This document shows, piece after piece, positions 8,321 through 16,503 of a stretch of 64,000 nucleotides of DNA. Position numbers and translations under genes: made by a program. The stretch covers positions 1-64,000 of the forward strand of contig JABWBH010000006.1 of NCBI GenBank assembly GCA_013360585.1. The letters run 5' to 3'. The stretch comes from Phycisphaerae bacterium. GTDB lineage: Bacteria; Planctomycetota; Phycisphaerae; UBA1845. Position 1 is the stretch's first letter. Each line of letters opens with the position of its first letter. The notes below the pieces were generated by a model, which did no database searches, had not been told where the DNA came from, and was given only the letters and a program-made list of their open reading frames with translations.

Positions 8321-9058
8321 ATGAAAGGCGTCATCCTCGGAGGCGGCACGGGGTCACGGTTATTCCCGCTCACCAAGGTCACCAATAAGCACCTTCTGCC
8401 GGTTTATAACCGCCCGATGATCTACTACCCGATCGAGTGCCTGGTGAAATCGGGCATCGATGAAATCCTGCTGGTCACCGGCGGGGAGAACGCGGGCGAC
8501 TACCTGCGCCTGCTTGGAAACGGGAAGGAGCTCGGCGTCAAGAACCTGCACTACACCTACCAGGAAGCCGCCACGGGCATCGCCGGAGCGCTCTCGCTGG
8601 CGGAGGATTTCGCCGACGGGGGTCCGATCTGCCTGGTGCTCGGCGACAACATTCTCGAATACGTCATCAAAAAGAGCGTGGACGTGTTCCGCGCTCGCCC
8701 CGAGGGCGCCCGCATCCTGCTCGCCCAGGTCCAGAACCCGCAGGCTTACGGCGTCGCGGACATCGATGGCGACCGCGTCGTCAACATCATCGAGAAACCG
8801 AAGAATCCGAAGACGAACTGGGCCGTCATCGGCATCTACTTCTACGACAACTCGGTCTTCGACTACGTGAAGAAGCTCACGCCGTCCGCCCGAGGCGAGC
8901 TGGAAATCACGGACGTTAATAATCACTTCATCAAGGCCGGTAAGATGGCCTTTGACAAGGTTGAGGGCTGGTGGGCTGACGCGGGGGAGAACATCGATTT
9001 CTACCTGCAAAGCTGCATCCGCGTGTCGCAAACGGGGGCGAATCATCCGGTGGATTAA
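8321..9058 (+). CDS. RmlA-like sugar-1-phosphate nucleotidyltransferase
   Basis: Activates a sugar-1-phosphate, most likely glucose-1-phosphate with dTTP, for surface polysaccharide synthesis. At 245 residues it is the short form, lacking the C-terminal allosteric extension of enterobacterial RmlA (about 290). The signature loop GGGTGSRLFPLT lies at residues 7-18. Further family motifs are NKHLLPVYNRPMIYYPIE, VLGDNILE (metal-binding Asp), NIIEKPKNPKTNWAVIGIY and ARGELEITDVN. It heads a co-directional set with GT2, RmlC and SDR genes, although gaps of 100-260 bp with repeats argue against tight coupling. The exact nucleotide and sugar are inferred. Confidence 0.88.
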   Translation: MKGVILGGGTGSRLFPLTKVTNKHLLPVYNRPMIYYPIECLVKSGIDEILLVTGGENAGDYLRLLGNGKELGVKNLHYTYQEAATGIAGALSLAEDFADGGPICLVLGDNILEYVIKKSVDVFRARPEGARILLAQVQNPQAYGVADIDGDRVVNIIEKPKNPKTNWAVIGIYFYDNSVFDYVKKLTPSARGELEITDVNNHFIKAGKMAFDKVEGWWADAGENIDFYLQSCIRVSQTGANHPVD

Positions 9059-9317
9059 GGCGGGGCGCCCGGGTCCGTCGGAGGGGCGGCGTGGGCTAGC
9101 GCTGGTTATCCGGACCTGACGTAGCGGCTGACCGTCGCGGGAAGCGCCGAAATCGCCGGTTCCGGCGCGGGGCGTCCGAGTAGGGCAACCGCTTGCGTTG
9201 AAACGGGTTGGCGCTCGCGCCATAATGTGCGGCTCGCCCTCCCGGATATGCCAGAATGAATCTGCCCACGGTTCCCGGCGGCATCGGTGAACGCGACGGA
9301 ACGGAAAGGAGCGGACG

Positions 9318-10106
9318 ATGGATTACAAGACGATTATCGTCATGCCGGCGTACAACGCTGAGCGGACGGTCGAGCGCATCTACAAGGACATCCCGAAAGG
9401 GTGCTTCGCGGAATGCATCCTGGTGGACGACTTCAGCCGGGACAAGACCTGCGAGGTCGCCGAGAAACTCGGCATCACCGTCATCAAGCACGACCGCAAC
9501 AAGGGCTACGGCGGGAATCAGAAGACGTGCTACCGGGCGGCGATGGAGCGCGGGGCGGACTTCGTCATCATGCTGCACCCGGATTATCAGTACGACGCGC
9601 GGGTCATCCCCGCGGCGGTGGACATCATGCGCCACGGCATCTGCGACGTGCTGCTGGGCAACCGCATCCGCACGCGGCGTGAGGCGCTCGACGGCGGCAT
9701 GCCGCTGCCGAAGTACCTCGCCAACCGGGGTCTGACTTTCATCGAAAACATCGTGATGGGCCAGAACGCCGGCGAGCTGCACAGCGGCTTCCGCGCCTAC
9801 ACCCGCAAGGTGCTGGAGACGATCCCCTTCGAGCGCAACAGCGACGATTTCGTCTTCGACTCGCAATTCCTCATGCAGACGGTGCACTTCGGATTCAAGC
9901 TCGGCGACATCCCGGTGCCCGTGCGCTACTTCGACGAGATGAGCAGCATCAACTACAAGCGGGCGAGCGAGTACGCCATCCTGACGATGTGGTACCTGTT
10001 CCGCTACGTCACGCACCGCGTCGGCGTCTGGAAACACCCGATCTTCAACCCCGGCGGCGAGGATCTTCAGCGGTCCTGGGCGAGGTTGCAGGGGGCGAGA
10101 GCGTAG
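9318..10106 (+). CDS. Family 2 glycosyltransferase (DPM1-like)
   Basis: Cytoplasmic GT-A fold enzyme of 262 residues, transferring a sugar from a nucleotide donor, probably to a polyprenyl phosphate or a glycan intermediate. The N-terminal [13 protein letters not shown] strand and VDDFSRDKT are the usual donor-binding elements. [13 protein letters not shown] follows, and the DxD position is replaced by LHPDYQYD, as in many DPM1-like proteins. [10 protein letters not shown] matches the acceptor loop. A hydrophobic stretch near the end ([12 protein letters not shown]) may be membrane-associated. Upstream, GGAAAGGAGCGG precedes the ATG. It lies between RmlA-like and RmlC genes, which suggests a shared glycan. 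Confidence 0.85.
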   Translation: MDYKTIIVMPAYNAERTVERIYKDIPKGCFAECILVDDFSRDKTCEVAEKLGITVIKHDRNKGYGGNQKTCYRAAMERGADFVIMLHPDYQYDARVIPAAVDIMRHGICDVLLGNRIRTRREALDGGMPLPKYLANRGLTFIENIVMGQNAGELHSGFRAYTRKVLETIPFERNSDDFVFDSQFLMQTVHFGFKLGDIPVPVRYFDEMSSINYKRASEYAILTMWYLFRYVTHRVGVWKHPIFNPGGEDLQRSWARLQGARA

Positions 10107-10221
10107 AGAATGCAGAATGCAGAATGAAGAATGACAGGTCGGGGAGATTCAGCGCCGCCTTTGATTTCCGAATTCTGCATTCAGCATTCTTCATTCGGCA
10201 TTCAGCATTCAGCATTCAAGG
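10107..10221. repeat. GAATGCAGAATGAAGAATG dispersed inverted repeat
   Basis: It begins right after the GT2 stop. The left half consists of tandem GAATGCA/GAATGAA heptads (10107-10135). The right half (10171-10220) is the inverted series ATTCTGCATTCAGCATTC and so on. The intervening 35 bp are unique. The transcript would fold into a long stem. A related element follows rfbC. Such heptad repeats spread between genes in planctomycete chromosomes (recalled, not searched). Confidence 0.8.
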
Positions 10222-10264
10222 TCTGAGATTTTACAGGATTGAGTAGACTTGGCGAGGAATTCGT

Positions 10265-10834
10265 ATGCCGTTTACCTTTACTCCGTGCCACATCCCTGAC
10301 GTCCTGCTCATTCAGGCGAAAGCCTTCAATGACCCGCGCGGATTTTTCATGGAGACGTTTAAGCGCTCGGATTTCGAGAAGCATATTCCGAAGCGCTTCG
10401 TGCAGGGCAACTACAGCCACTCGACGCAGCGCGGCGTGATCCGGGGCATGCACTTCCAGATCAATCCGCACGCTCAGGGCAAGCTCATGTGGTGCCAGCG
10501 CGGCGAGATCTACGACGTCGCGATCGACATCCGCAAAGGATCGCCGTGGTACGGCAAGTATGTCGGTGAAATCCTGTCCGGCGAGAACAAGCGGATGCTC
10601 TGGGTTCCGGAGGGATTCGCCCACGGGTTCCAGGTGCTGTCCGACGCGGCGGACGTGCTGTACCAGGTGACCGATGAGTGGGCGCCGGCGACCGAGCGCT
10701 CGATCATCTGGAACGATCCGGATATCAGGATCGACTGGCCGATCAAGGGCGAGCCGCTGCTTTCAGACAAGGACGCCAAGGCGCCGAAGCTGAAGGAGGC
10801 GACGGATATCAATTTTGTGTACGAGGGGAAGTGA
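10265..10834 (+). CDS. rfbC: dTDP-4-dehydrorhamnose 3,5-epimerase family
   Basis: Cupin-fold cofactor-independent epimerase of 189 residues, acting on a dTDP-4-keto-6-deoxy sugar. The catalytic His63 lies in GVIRGMHFQ and the general acid Tyr133 in VLYQVTDEW. VPEGFAHGFQVLSD and FNDPRGFF are also family signatures. The start is the ATG at 10265, following GGCGAGGAATTCGT. RmlB and RmlD are absent nearby, so the pathway may be completed elsewhere or lead to a sugar other than rhamnose. The gene is isolated between two copies of the same repeat family. Confidence 0.92.
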   Translation: MPFTFTPCHIPDVLLIQAKAFNDPRGFFMETFKRSDFEKHIPKRFVQGNYSHSTQRGVIRGMHFQINPHAQGKLMWCQRGEIYDVAIDIRKGSPWYGKYVGEILSGENKRMLWVPEGFAHGFQVLSDAADVLYQVTDEWAPATERSIIWNDPDIRIDWPIKGEPLLSDKDAKAPKLKEATDINFVYEGK

Positions 10835-10950
10835 GGAAATGCAGAACGAAGAATGAAGCATGCTGAATGAACGCGCCGCGCGACACGGGGAGCGGCGCTC
10901 AAACCAGCTCGCATTCTTACCGTCATTCTGCATTCCGCATTCATCATGCG
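10835..10950. repeat. Second copy of the GAATG/CATTC inverted repeat
   Basis: It begins at the rfbC stop: AAATGCAGAACGAAGAATGAAGC, then about 40 unrelated bases, then the inverted half CATTCTTACCGTCATTCTGCATTC. It is more diverged than the first copy. The two elements flank rfbC on both sides and end close to the next gene, so they have probably inserted into former short spacers. Confidence 0.75.
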
Positions 10951-10976
10951 GCTTTCGAAGCCAGGGAACGTAACTC

Positions 10977-11999
10977 ATGATCAAGAACGTATTCGTCACC
11001 GGCGGCGCGGGGTACATCGGCTCGGTTCTTGTCCCGATGCTGATGCAGAAGGGCTACAACGTCACGGTGCTAGATCGCCTGTTCTTCGGGCGCGACACGC
11101 TTCCGCCGGACGGGCCGAACCTCAAGGTCATCCGCGACGACATCCGCACGTGCAGCGGTTCGCTCCTTAAGGGGCAGGACGCGGTCATTGACCTCGCGGC
11201 CATCTCCAACGACCCGGCCGGCGAACTCGATCAGGAGAAGACCTGGCAGATCAATCACCGCGGCCGGGCGCGCATCTGCAAGCTCGCCAAGGAAAACGGC
11301 GTGCAGCGTTACATCCTGCCGTCTTCGTGCAGCATTTACGGATTCCAGGAAGGCGTGCTTGACGAAACGTCGGGCATCAACCCGCTGACCACGTACGCCG
11401 AGGCGAACGGCGCGGCCGAGCGTGACAACCTGCCGCTGGCGGACAAGAACTTCACCGTCGTCGTCATCCGCCAGGCGACGGTCTACGGCGCGTCACCGCG
11501 CATGCGTTTCGACCTGGCGATCAACGGCATGGTCAAGGGCTTCCTCGAGAAGGGGAAGATTCCGATCCTGCGCGACGGGACACAGTGGCGCCCGATGGTG
11601 CATGTGGCGGACACGTCGAAGTGCCAGGTGATGCTGCTGTCGGCGCCCGCGGAGAAGATCAACGGGCAGATCTTCAACGTCGGGTGCAACGCGCAGAACT
11701 ACCAGATCAAACCGCTGGCGGAGGAAGTCGCGCGGGGGCTGAACATGCCGTTTGAGTTCGAGTGGTACGGTGCGCCGGATCATCGCTCGTATCGCGTGAG
11801 CTTCGACAAGCTCACCAGGACGATCGACTGGACGCCGGACTTCGACGCCGCCAAGGGCGCCCGCCAGATCGCCGACCAGATCAAGAGCGGCCAGCTCAAA
11901 CCGACCGACCCGCGCACAATCACGGTGGCCTGGTACAAGCATCTCATCGAAGGCAACCGGATTGCCAAGGAAGTGGCGATGAACGGGGAAGTGCTGTAG
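10977..11999 (+). CDS. Extended SDR, NAD-dependent epimerase/dehydratase
   Basis: A 340-residue nucleotide-sugar epimerase/dehydratase-like protein. The Rossmann loop TGGAGYIG is at residues 8-15, Asp33 sits after strand 2 (VLDR), and LAAISNDP follows. The active-site Ser/Thr region is LPSSCSIYG (115-122). The catalytic Tyr is in NPLTTYAEANGAAE, but the YxxxK Lys is replaced by Asn144, an unusual change for an SDR. RPMVHVADTSK and IFNVG are typical of NDP-sugar SDRs. The start is ATG 10977. It probably works on the product of the neighbouring RmlA/RmlC-type enzymes, or has a non-redox or substrate-binding role. Confidence 0.85.
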   Translation: MIKNVFVTGGAGYIGSVLVPMLMQKGYNVTVLDRLFFGRDTLPPDGPNLKVIRDDIRTCSGSLLKGQDAVIDLAAISNDPAGELDQEKTWQINHRGRARICKLAKENGVQRYILPSSCSIYGFQEGVLDETSGINPLTTYAEANGAAERDNLPLADKNFTVVVIRQATVYGASPRMRFDLAINGMVKGFLEKGKIPILRDGTQWRPMVHVADTSKCQVMLLSAPAEKINGQIFNVGCNAQNYQIKPLAEEVARGLNMPFEFEWYGAPDHRSYRVSFDKLTRTIDWTPDFDAAKGARQIADQIKSGQLKPTDPRTITVAWYKHLIEGNRIAKEVAMNGEVL

Positions 12000-12387
12000 G
12001 GAAGCCAGCAGAGCACCGAGGCACAGAGGGTGGGGCGGGTTCTCCGTGCGGGCGACTCTCCGGCGGTTGAGGCGGGACGCCAACCGCCTGGGGTCGTTCG
12101 TCGCTCAGCGACAAAGGCGCGGAACAAGGGGCCGAACTACCCGATAGGCGCCACCACGGTGATCTACTCGGCGGTCGCCGACCGATCTTGATGCTGAAGG
12201 ATCGTCATGCCCGGAGCACGGCCGGTCGTTGTGGTCCGGCCCCCCCCGAAATGTTTCGCATGAACCGGCTCGAACGGTCAAGGGTTGCGTGCCCCATCAC
12301 ATTCCGAAGACCCGCGCGCTGCGGAGGTCCGGGCGTTCCGGAGATTCGTGCGAATTGAAGTTCGCGGCTCGGGTTCCGGGACCGCCC
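12000..12387. other. Gene-free convergent spacer
   Basis: 388 bp between the convergent SDR and mnmE genes. AGCACCGAGGCACAGAGG just after 12005 looks like a fragment of a GAGGCACAGAGG-type dispersed repeat. A run of eight or more C's occurs at 12241-12248. No gene, tRNA or intrinsic terminator was found. Confidence 0.4.
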
Positions 12388-13830
12388 CTACTTCCCGATG
12401 CAGAAGCCCGCGAAGACGCGGCCGAGAAGGTCGTCGGTGGTGACGGCACCGGTGACGGTTCCGAGGGCGTCCAGCGCGTCGCGGAGTTCGAACGCCAGCA
12501 GCTCCGACCGGTCCGCGACCGTCGCCGACGACCGCACAAGCTCCGTCGCACGGCCCAGCGCCGACCGGGCCGTCGCCACGGCTTGCGTCTGCCGCGCGTT
12601 CAGAAGGGCTGACACCGCGCCCGAGGATCGTCGCAGACGGATCAGCGCATCCGCCAGGCGGTCCTTCAGGGCGGGCATCCCGCGGCCGGACAGCGCGCCC
12701 ACCGGCACGACATCGGAGAAGCCCGACGCTTGAAGCACTTCAAGGCGACGGCGCTCGTCGGCGTCGGTCAGCAGGTCGCACTTGCTCAGCACGACAAGGC
12801 GCAGCCCGGCAGGTGAGGCGGATGCGGGGTCAGACGCGAGTTCCGGCGCAGCGTCACATGCGGGTTCTGTCGCCGGGATGACCGGGTTCGATCCGTCGAT
12901 CACGTGAACGATCATATCCGCCCGGTCCCGCTCGCGCAGCGCGGCGTCGCGCGCCTGCGCCGCGACCCCGGAGTCCGCGTCGTCAATTCCGGCGGCGTCC
13001 ACCAGCACGGCCTCGCCCGTCGCCAGAACCAGCTTCGCGGCGAGCACGTCCCGGGTCGTGCCGGCCACGGGGGAGGTGATCGCCCGCTCGCGCCCGAGCA
13101 GCGTGTTGAACAGCGTGCTTTTCCCGGCGTTCGGCGGACCGGCAAGGAGGATCCGGGGAAGGGCACTGTCGCGCTCCTGCGCTGGGGGCGGACCGCAGAG
13201 GCGGACCAGCGCCTCATCGAGCCGCGCGACGCGCGTGACCAGTTCCGTGGCGGAGATGAACTCGATCGGCTCGTCCGCGAAATCGATCTGGGCCTCGACC
13301 AGCGCCGCAAGATCGGCGAGTTCGTCCGCGATGCGCCGGACTTCGCGCGTCGTGCGTCCGGATCTCGCCGCCTGAGCCGCGGCGAAGTCCTGATCTGAGT
13401 CGGCCCGGATGACCGCGGCGACGGTTTCGGCGTCGGCGATCGACATCGCGCCGTTCAGGCAGGCCCGCGCCGTGAACTCCCCTGGACTTGCCGGACGCGC
13501 GCCGTGCGCCGACGCCAGCCGCACGATCCACGACAGCAGCGCCGGGGCGCCGATTGTGTGTATCTCCACGAGGTCGTTGCGCGTGTAACTGCGAGGAGCG
13601 CGGAAAACGTAGACCACCGCCGGAGCGTCGACGCCGCCGGGACTGAGTCGCACGCGGCCGATGTGGCGGGTTGACCCGCCCGCCGACTCGATTGCGGCGC
13701 CGCCGTCCAGTGCAACGAGGTTCGCCGCAACCGGTATCGCCTCCGGACCGTCCAGGCGGACGATCCCCACGGCTCGGGGTCCGTGAGCGCTGGATATCGC
13801 CGCAATCGTGTCGGAAACCCCCTCAATCAT
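12388..13830 (-). CDS. mnmE: tRNA uridine-5-carboxymethylaminomethyl(34) synthesis GTPase
   Basis: With MnmG it modifies the wobble uridine of tRNAs. The protein is 480 residues from ATG 13830; the track's longer N-terminus (to 13968) has no family similarity and crosses the divergent promoter region. The N-terminal TrmE domain begins DTIAAISSAHGPRAVGIVRLDG. The central helical domain is followed by a G domain with G1 GPPNAGKS, G2 TTRD, G3 DAAG and G4 SKCD (a variant of NKxD). The C-terminus is FAGFCIGK, with the catalytic Cys motif FC(V/I/M)GK intact. An Ala/Asp-rich insert lies before G4. mnmG is not in the window. Confidence 0.95.
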   Translation of the reverse strand: MIEGVSDTIAAISSAHGPRAVGIVRLDGPEAIPVAANLVALDGGAAIESAGGSTRHIGRVRLSPGGVDAPAVVYVFRAPRSYTRNDLVEIHTIGAPALLSWIVRLASAHGARPASPGEFTARACLNGAMSIADAETVAAVIRADSDQDFAAAQAARSGRTTREVRRIADELADLAALVEAQIDFADEPIEFISATELVTRVARLDEALVRLCGPPPAQERDSALPRILLAGPPNAGKSTLFNTLLGRERAITSPVAGTTRDVLAAKLVLATGEAVLVDAAGIDDADSGVAAQARDAALRERDRADMIVHVIDGSNPVIPATEPACDAAPELASDPASASPAGLRLVVLSKCDLLTDADERRRLEVLQASGFSDVVPVGALSGRGMPALKDRLADALIRLRRSSGAVSALLNARQTQAVATARSALGRATELVRSSATVADRSELLAFELRDALDALGTVTGAVTTDDLLGRVFAGFCIGK

Positions 13831-13969
13831 TTTTTCGGCGCTGTCCCTCGACCGTGGTGAATAACCCAGGTTGCATTGTACGCAGCCGGGTTCCTGAAGC
13901 GTGGTGTTTTCGGTATCATGTGAATTCTGTGGTCTGGGGGGATCAAGTTCTGTGTGGGGAGATTGCACG

Positions 13970-15751
13970 ATGAAGGGGAGAAGGTCTGCGCGGCAGGGGT
14001 TGTTGGGTGCGTGTGCGGCGGCGGCGCTGCTGCTGACGGGTTCGGCCGGGGCGGGCGCGCTGCCTGACCGCGGAGCGCCGCTGGCGGGGGACGATCAGGC
14101 GCTTTTTGAGCCGATCGAAGGCGTCCGCGAGTTCTCCGGACGGTTGATCGTCCGCCCGGTGCAGGTGGCGGAGTGGGTCAAGCGGGGAGTCTCGCGGGAA
14201 GAGGCGCTGGACCGTCACGCGGAGGCGCATGCGGCGGTCAGCGGCTTCGAGGTTGTAAATTACGTTCCTCAGACGGACGAGTACATCATCACGCTTCCGC
14301 CGGGTACGACGGAGGACGAGATGGCTCGGACGCTGCTGGGGACCGGAAACTTCCAGTACGCGGAGCCGGACTGGCTGGTTTACCCGCTGGGTTGCCCGAA
14401 TGACACGCGGTTCGGAAATCAGTGGCATCATGCGGCGAACCGGATCAACTCCTGTGCGGGGTGGGATCTTCATAGCGGCGATCCGTCGGTGTCGGTCGGG
14501 ATCTGCGACACGGGCATCCGCGTCACGCACGAGGATTTTCAGCTTCATCGCCTCGAGGGATACAACGCGGTGGACCAGCGCTGGGAAAGCCAGGGCGGTC
14601 AAATCAGCGATCTCCACGGCCACGGGACGGCGACCACCGGCTGTGCCGCCGCCAACGGGAACAACGGCAAGGGCATCGCCGGCGTCGGCTGGGATCTGTC
14701 GCACCGCATGTTGCGGGTGAGCAACAACAGCGGCGGCGGATCGAGCCTGTCCACGCTGCAACACGCGGCGCGCACCGCGGTCGAGGCGGGCGACAAGGTG
14801 GCCAGCGTCTCCTACAGCGGGGTGGACGCCGACTCGAACCTGACGACGGCGACGTATGTGAAGTCAATCGGCGGTCTGATGGTCTGGGCGGCGGGAAACG
14901 AGGGCCGGAACCTGAGTCTGTCCAGCCGCGACAACGATGATCTGCTGGTGATCGGGGCGACGGACCAGAATGACAATAAGGCGAGCTTCTCGAATTTCGG
15001 TCCGATGGTGGACTTCACCGCGCCGGGCGTGGATGTGTACACGTGCAGCAACGGATCGGACACGTCTTACGGCGGCGCGAGCGGAACGAGCTTCGCGTGT
15101 CCGCTGTCGGCGGGGCTGGCGGCGCTGGTCTGGTCGCGGAACCCGCAGCTCGATCCGGACACGGTCGAGGAAGTCCTGAAGCTCTCCTGCGACGACCTCG
15201 GTTCGCAGGGCGTGGACAACACCTACGGATACGGGCGGATCGACGTGTACGAGGCGCTGGGGCGCGGTGGCAGCGGCGAGCCGGTGCTCGGGGCCTGCTG
15301 CTTCAATGACGGAAGCTGCTCGGACCAGTTCGCGCAGGACTGCCGGAACGCCGGCGGATCGTGGAAGTTCAACGAGACCTGCGGGACGTTCCAGTGTCCG
15401 CAGCCGGGCGCCTGCTGCGTGGACGACGCGCGGTGCGAGGTCGTGCTGGAACGCGACTGCAACGGCACGTTCGCCGGCGAGGGTTCCTCGTGTGAGCGTC
15501 AGTGCCCCTGCGACCGGGTGAAGAAGTTCCGGGCGGCGTGCAGCAGCGCCGGAACGATGAAGGTCATCGTCAAGTTCCGCGACAACAGCTTCGACGGCGA
15601 GGTGCTGGGCATCACGATCGGCGACGTGGAATATACGGTCGGCGTGCTCGACGGGAAGGCGAAGCTTTTCGCCGGACCCTTCTCGGGTTCGCAGACGGCG
15701 ACGCTGACAACGCCGAACTGCGCGATGTCCTCGACGGCGCAATGCCCGTGA
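13970..15751 (+). CDS. Secreted subtilisin-like (S8) serine protease with Cys-rich repeats
   Basis: 593 residues from ATG 13970, which follows GGGGAG; the track's start at 13901 would add a segment upstream of the signal peptide. A signal peptide (GLLGACAAAALLLTGSAGAGA) leads a propeptide and an S8 domain with Asp180 (GICDTG), His218 (GHGTATTG) and Ser374 (GASGTSFACP). After residue 440 come two tandem cysteine modules, GACCFNDGSCSDQF..C..C and GACCVDDARCEVV..C..C, a motif common in planctomycete exported proteins. A C-terminal domain of about 75 residues ends the protein. It is exported and probably processed. It is divergent from mnmE across a 139-bp promoter region. Confidence 0.92.
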   Translation: MKGRRSARQGLLGACAAAALLLTGSAGAGALPDRGAPLAGDDQALFEPIEGVREFSGRLIVRPVQVAEWVKRGVSREEALDRHAEAHAAVSGFEVVNYVPQTDEYIITLPPGTTEDEMARTLLGTGNFQYAEPDWLVYPLGCPNDTRFGNQWHHAANRINSCAGWDLHSGDPSVSVGICDTGIRVTHEDFQLHRLEGYNAVDQRWESQGGQISDLHGHGTATTGCAAANGNNGKGIAGVGWDLSHRMLRVSNNSGGGSSLSTLQHAARTAVEAGDKVASVSYSGVDADSNLTTATYVKSIGGLMVWAAGNEGRNLSLSSRDNDDLLVIGATDQNDNKASFSNFGPMVDFTAPGVDVYTCSNGSDTSYGGASGTSFACPLSAGLAALVWSRNPQLDPDTVEEVLKLSCDDLGSQGVDNTYGYGRIDVYEALGRGGSGEPVLGACCFNDGSCSDQFAQDCRNAGGSWKFNETCGTFQCPQPGACCVDDARCEVVLERDCNGTFAGEGSSCERQCPCDRVKKFRAACSSAGTMKVIVKFRDNSFDGEVLGITIGDVEYTVGVLDGKAKLFAGPFSGSQTATLTTPNCAMSSTAQCP

Positions 15752-15788
15752 CGTCCGCGTCACGATGACGCTGAACAATGCGGCAGGG

Positions 15789-16460
15789 TTAAGTTTGACG
15801 GGGGGCGGGCGGCTTCAAAGGCGGCCTGTCCCCCGCTTCATGGCGCGCCACCGCCGGGGAGGATCCGGCGTCCGCGGGGGCTTTCCGCCAGGCGTCAATC
15901 ATCGGGCGCAGGCCGTCGGCCAGTTTCTCCTCGGGCGCTCCGCAGAAGTTCAGAAGAAGCCGTCGAACGCAGCGCGGCACCTGCGGATGCCGAAGGCGCG
16001 GCAGCATCGTCCGTCGCTGCGTCTCCTCGGGAAGGAAAGCCTCGAACTGACCTTCCTCAAGCTCTTCGTCATCCATCTCAAACAGGTATCGCGCCTCGAT
16101 CCGCTCCGCATCGAGGCGCCCCGAGCCGAACGGCCCGAGCCGCCACGAAAGCCCCCGCGCGTCGGCGACGAACCCGACTCGCCCCGGCCAAAGCGCCAGC
16201 AGCACCCACCGCCCGCCCCACGCCGCCGCGACCAGCCCGGCGATCCCGATCAGCAGCAGCGCGAAGCTCAGCGCATAATCCTCAATCTGGTTGGACGCGC
16301 CGGAATGACGAAAACTCAGGGAGGAGGCGGCCAGATTGAGCACCAGCGCCGCCGGCGCCGCGGCAATTCCCCCGAGAACACCGCGCATCGCCGCCCGCGC
16401 TCGCGACGCGGGAAGAAAGATCTGCGGAATTGCACCGGGATGGATGCTTGCGTCGGGCAT
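15789..16460 (-). CDS. Hypothetical membrane protein with two transmembrane segments
   Basis: A 223-residue protein with a hydrophobic hairpin: roughly residues 24-45 (MRGVLGGIAAAPAALVLNLA) and 62-90 (ALSFALLLIGIAGLVAAAW). These are followed by a soluble part with an acidic EMDDEELEEGQFEAF segment and a Pro/Arg-rich tail. ATG 16460 is the first plausible start. It is 43 bp downstream of mqnC and co-directional, so the two may be cotranscribed. I recognise no family. The layout resembles PH-like/DUF membrane proteins, but I cannot assign one. Confidence 0.6.
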   Translation of the reverse strand: MPDASIHPGAIPQIFLPASRARAAMRGVLGGIAAAPAALVLNLAASSLSFRHSGASNQIEDYALSFALLLIGIAGLVAAAWGGRWVLLALWPGRVGFVADARGLSWRLGPFGSGRLDAERIEARYLFEMDDEELEEGQFEAFLPEETQRRTMLPRLRHPQVPRCVRRLLLNFCGAPEEKLADGLRPMIDAWRKAPADAGSSPAVARHEAGDRPPLKPPAPRQT

Positions 16461-16503
16461 GACTGGCGGCCTGACGGCGGCGCGTGGACGCCCCGGACCT
16501 TCG

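Noticed and set aside
15747-15764. Hairpin CGTGACG-TCCG-CGTCACG at the protease stop as a terminator
   Set aside because: No T-run follows, and the stem overlaps the stop codon. It could be chance in GC-rich DNA.
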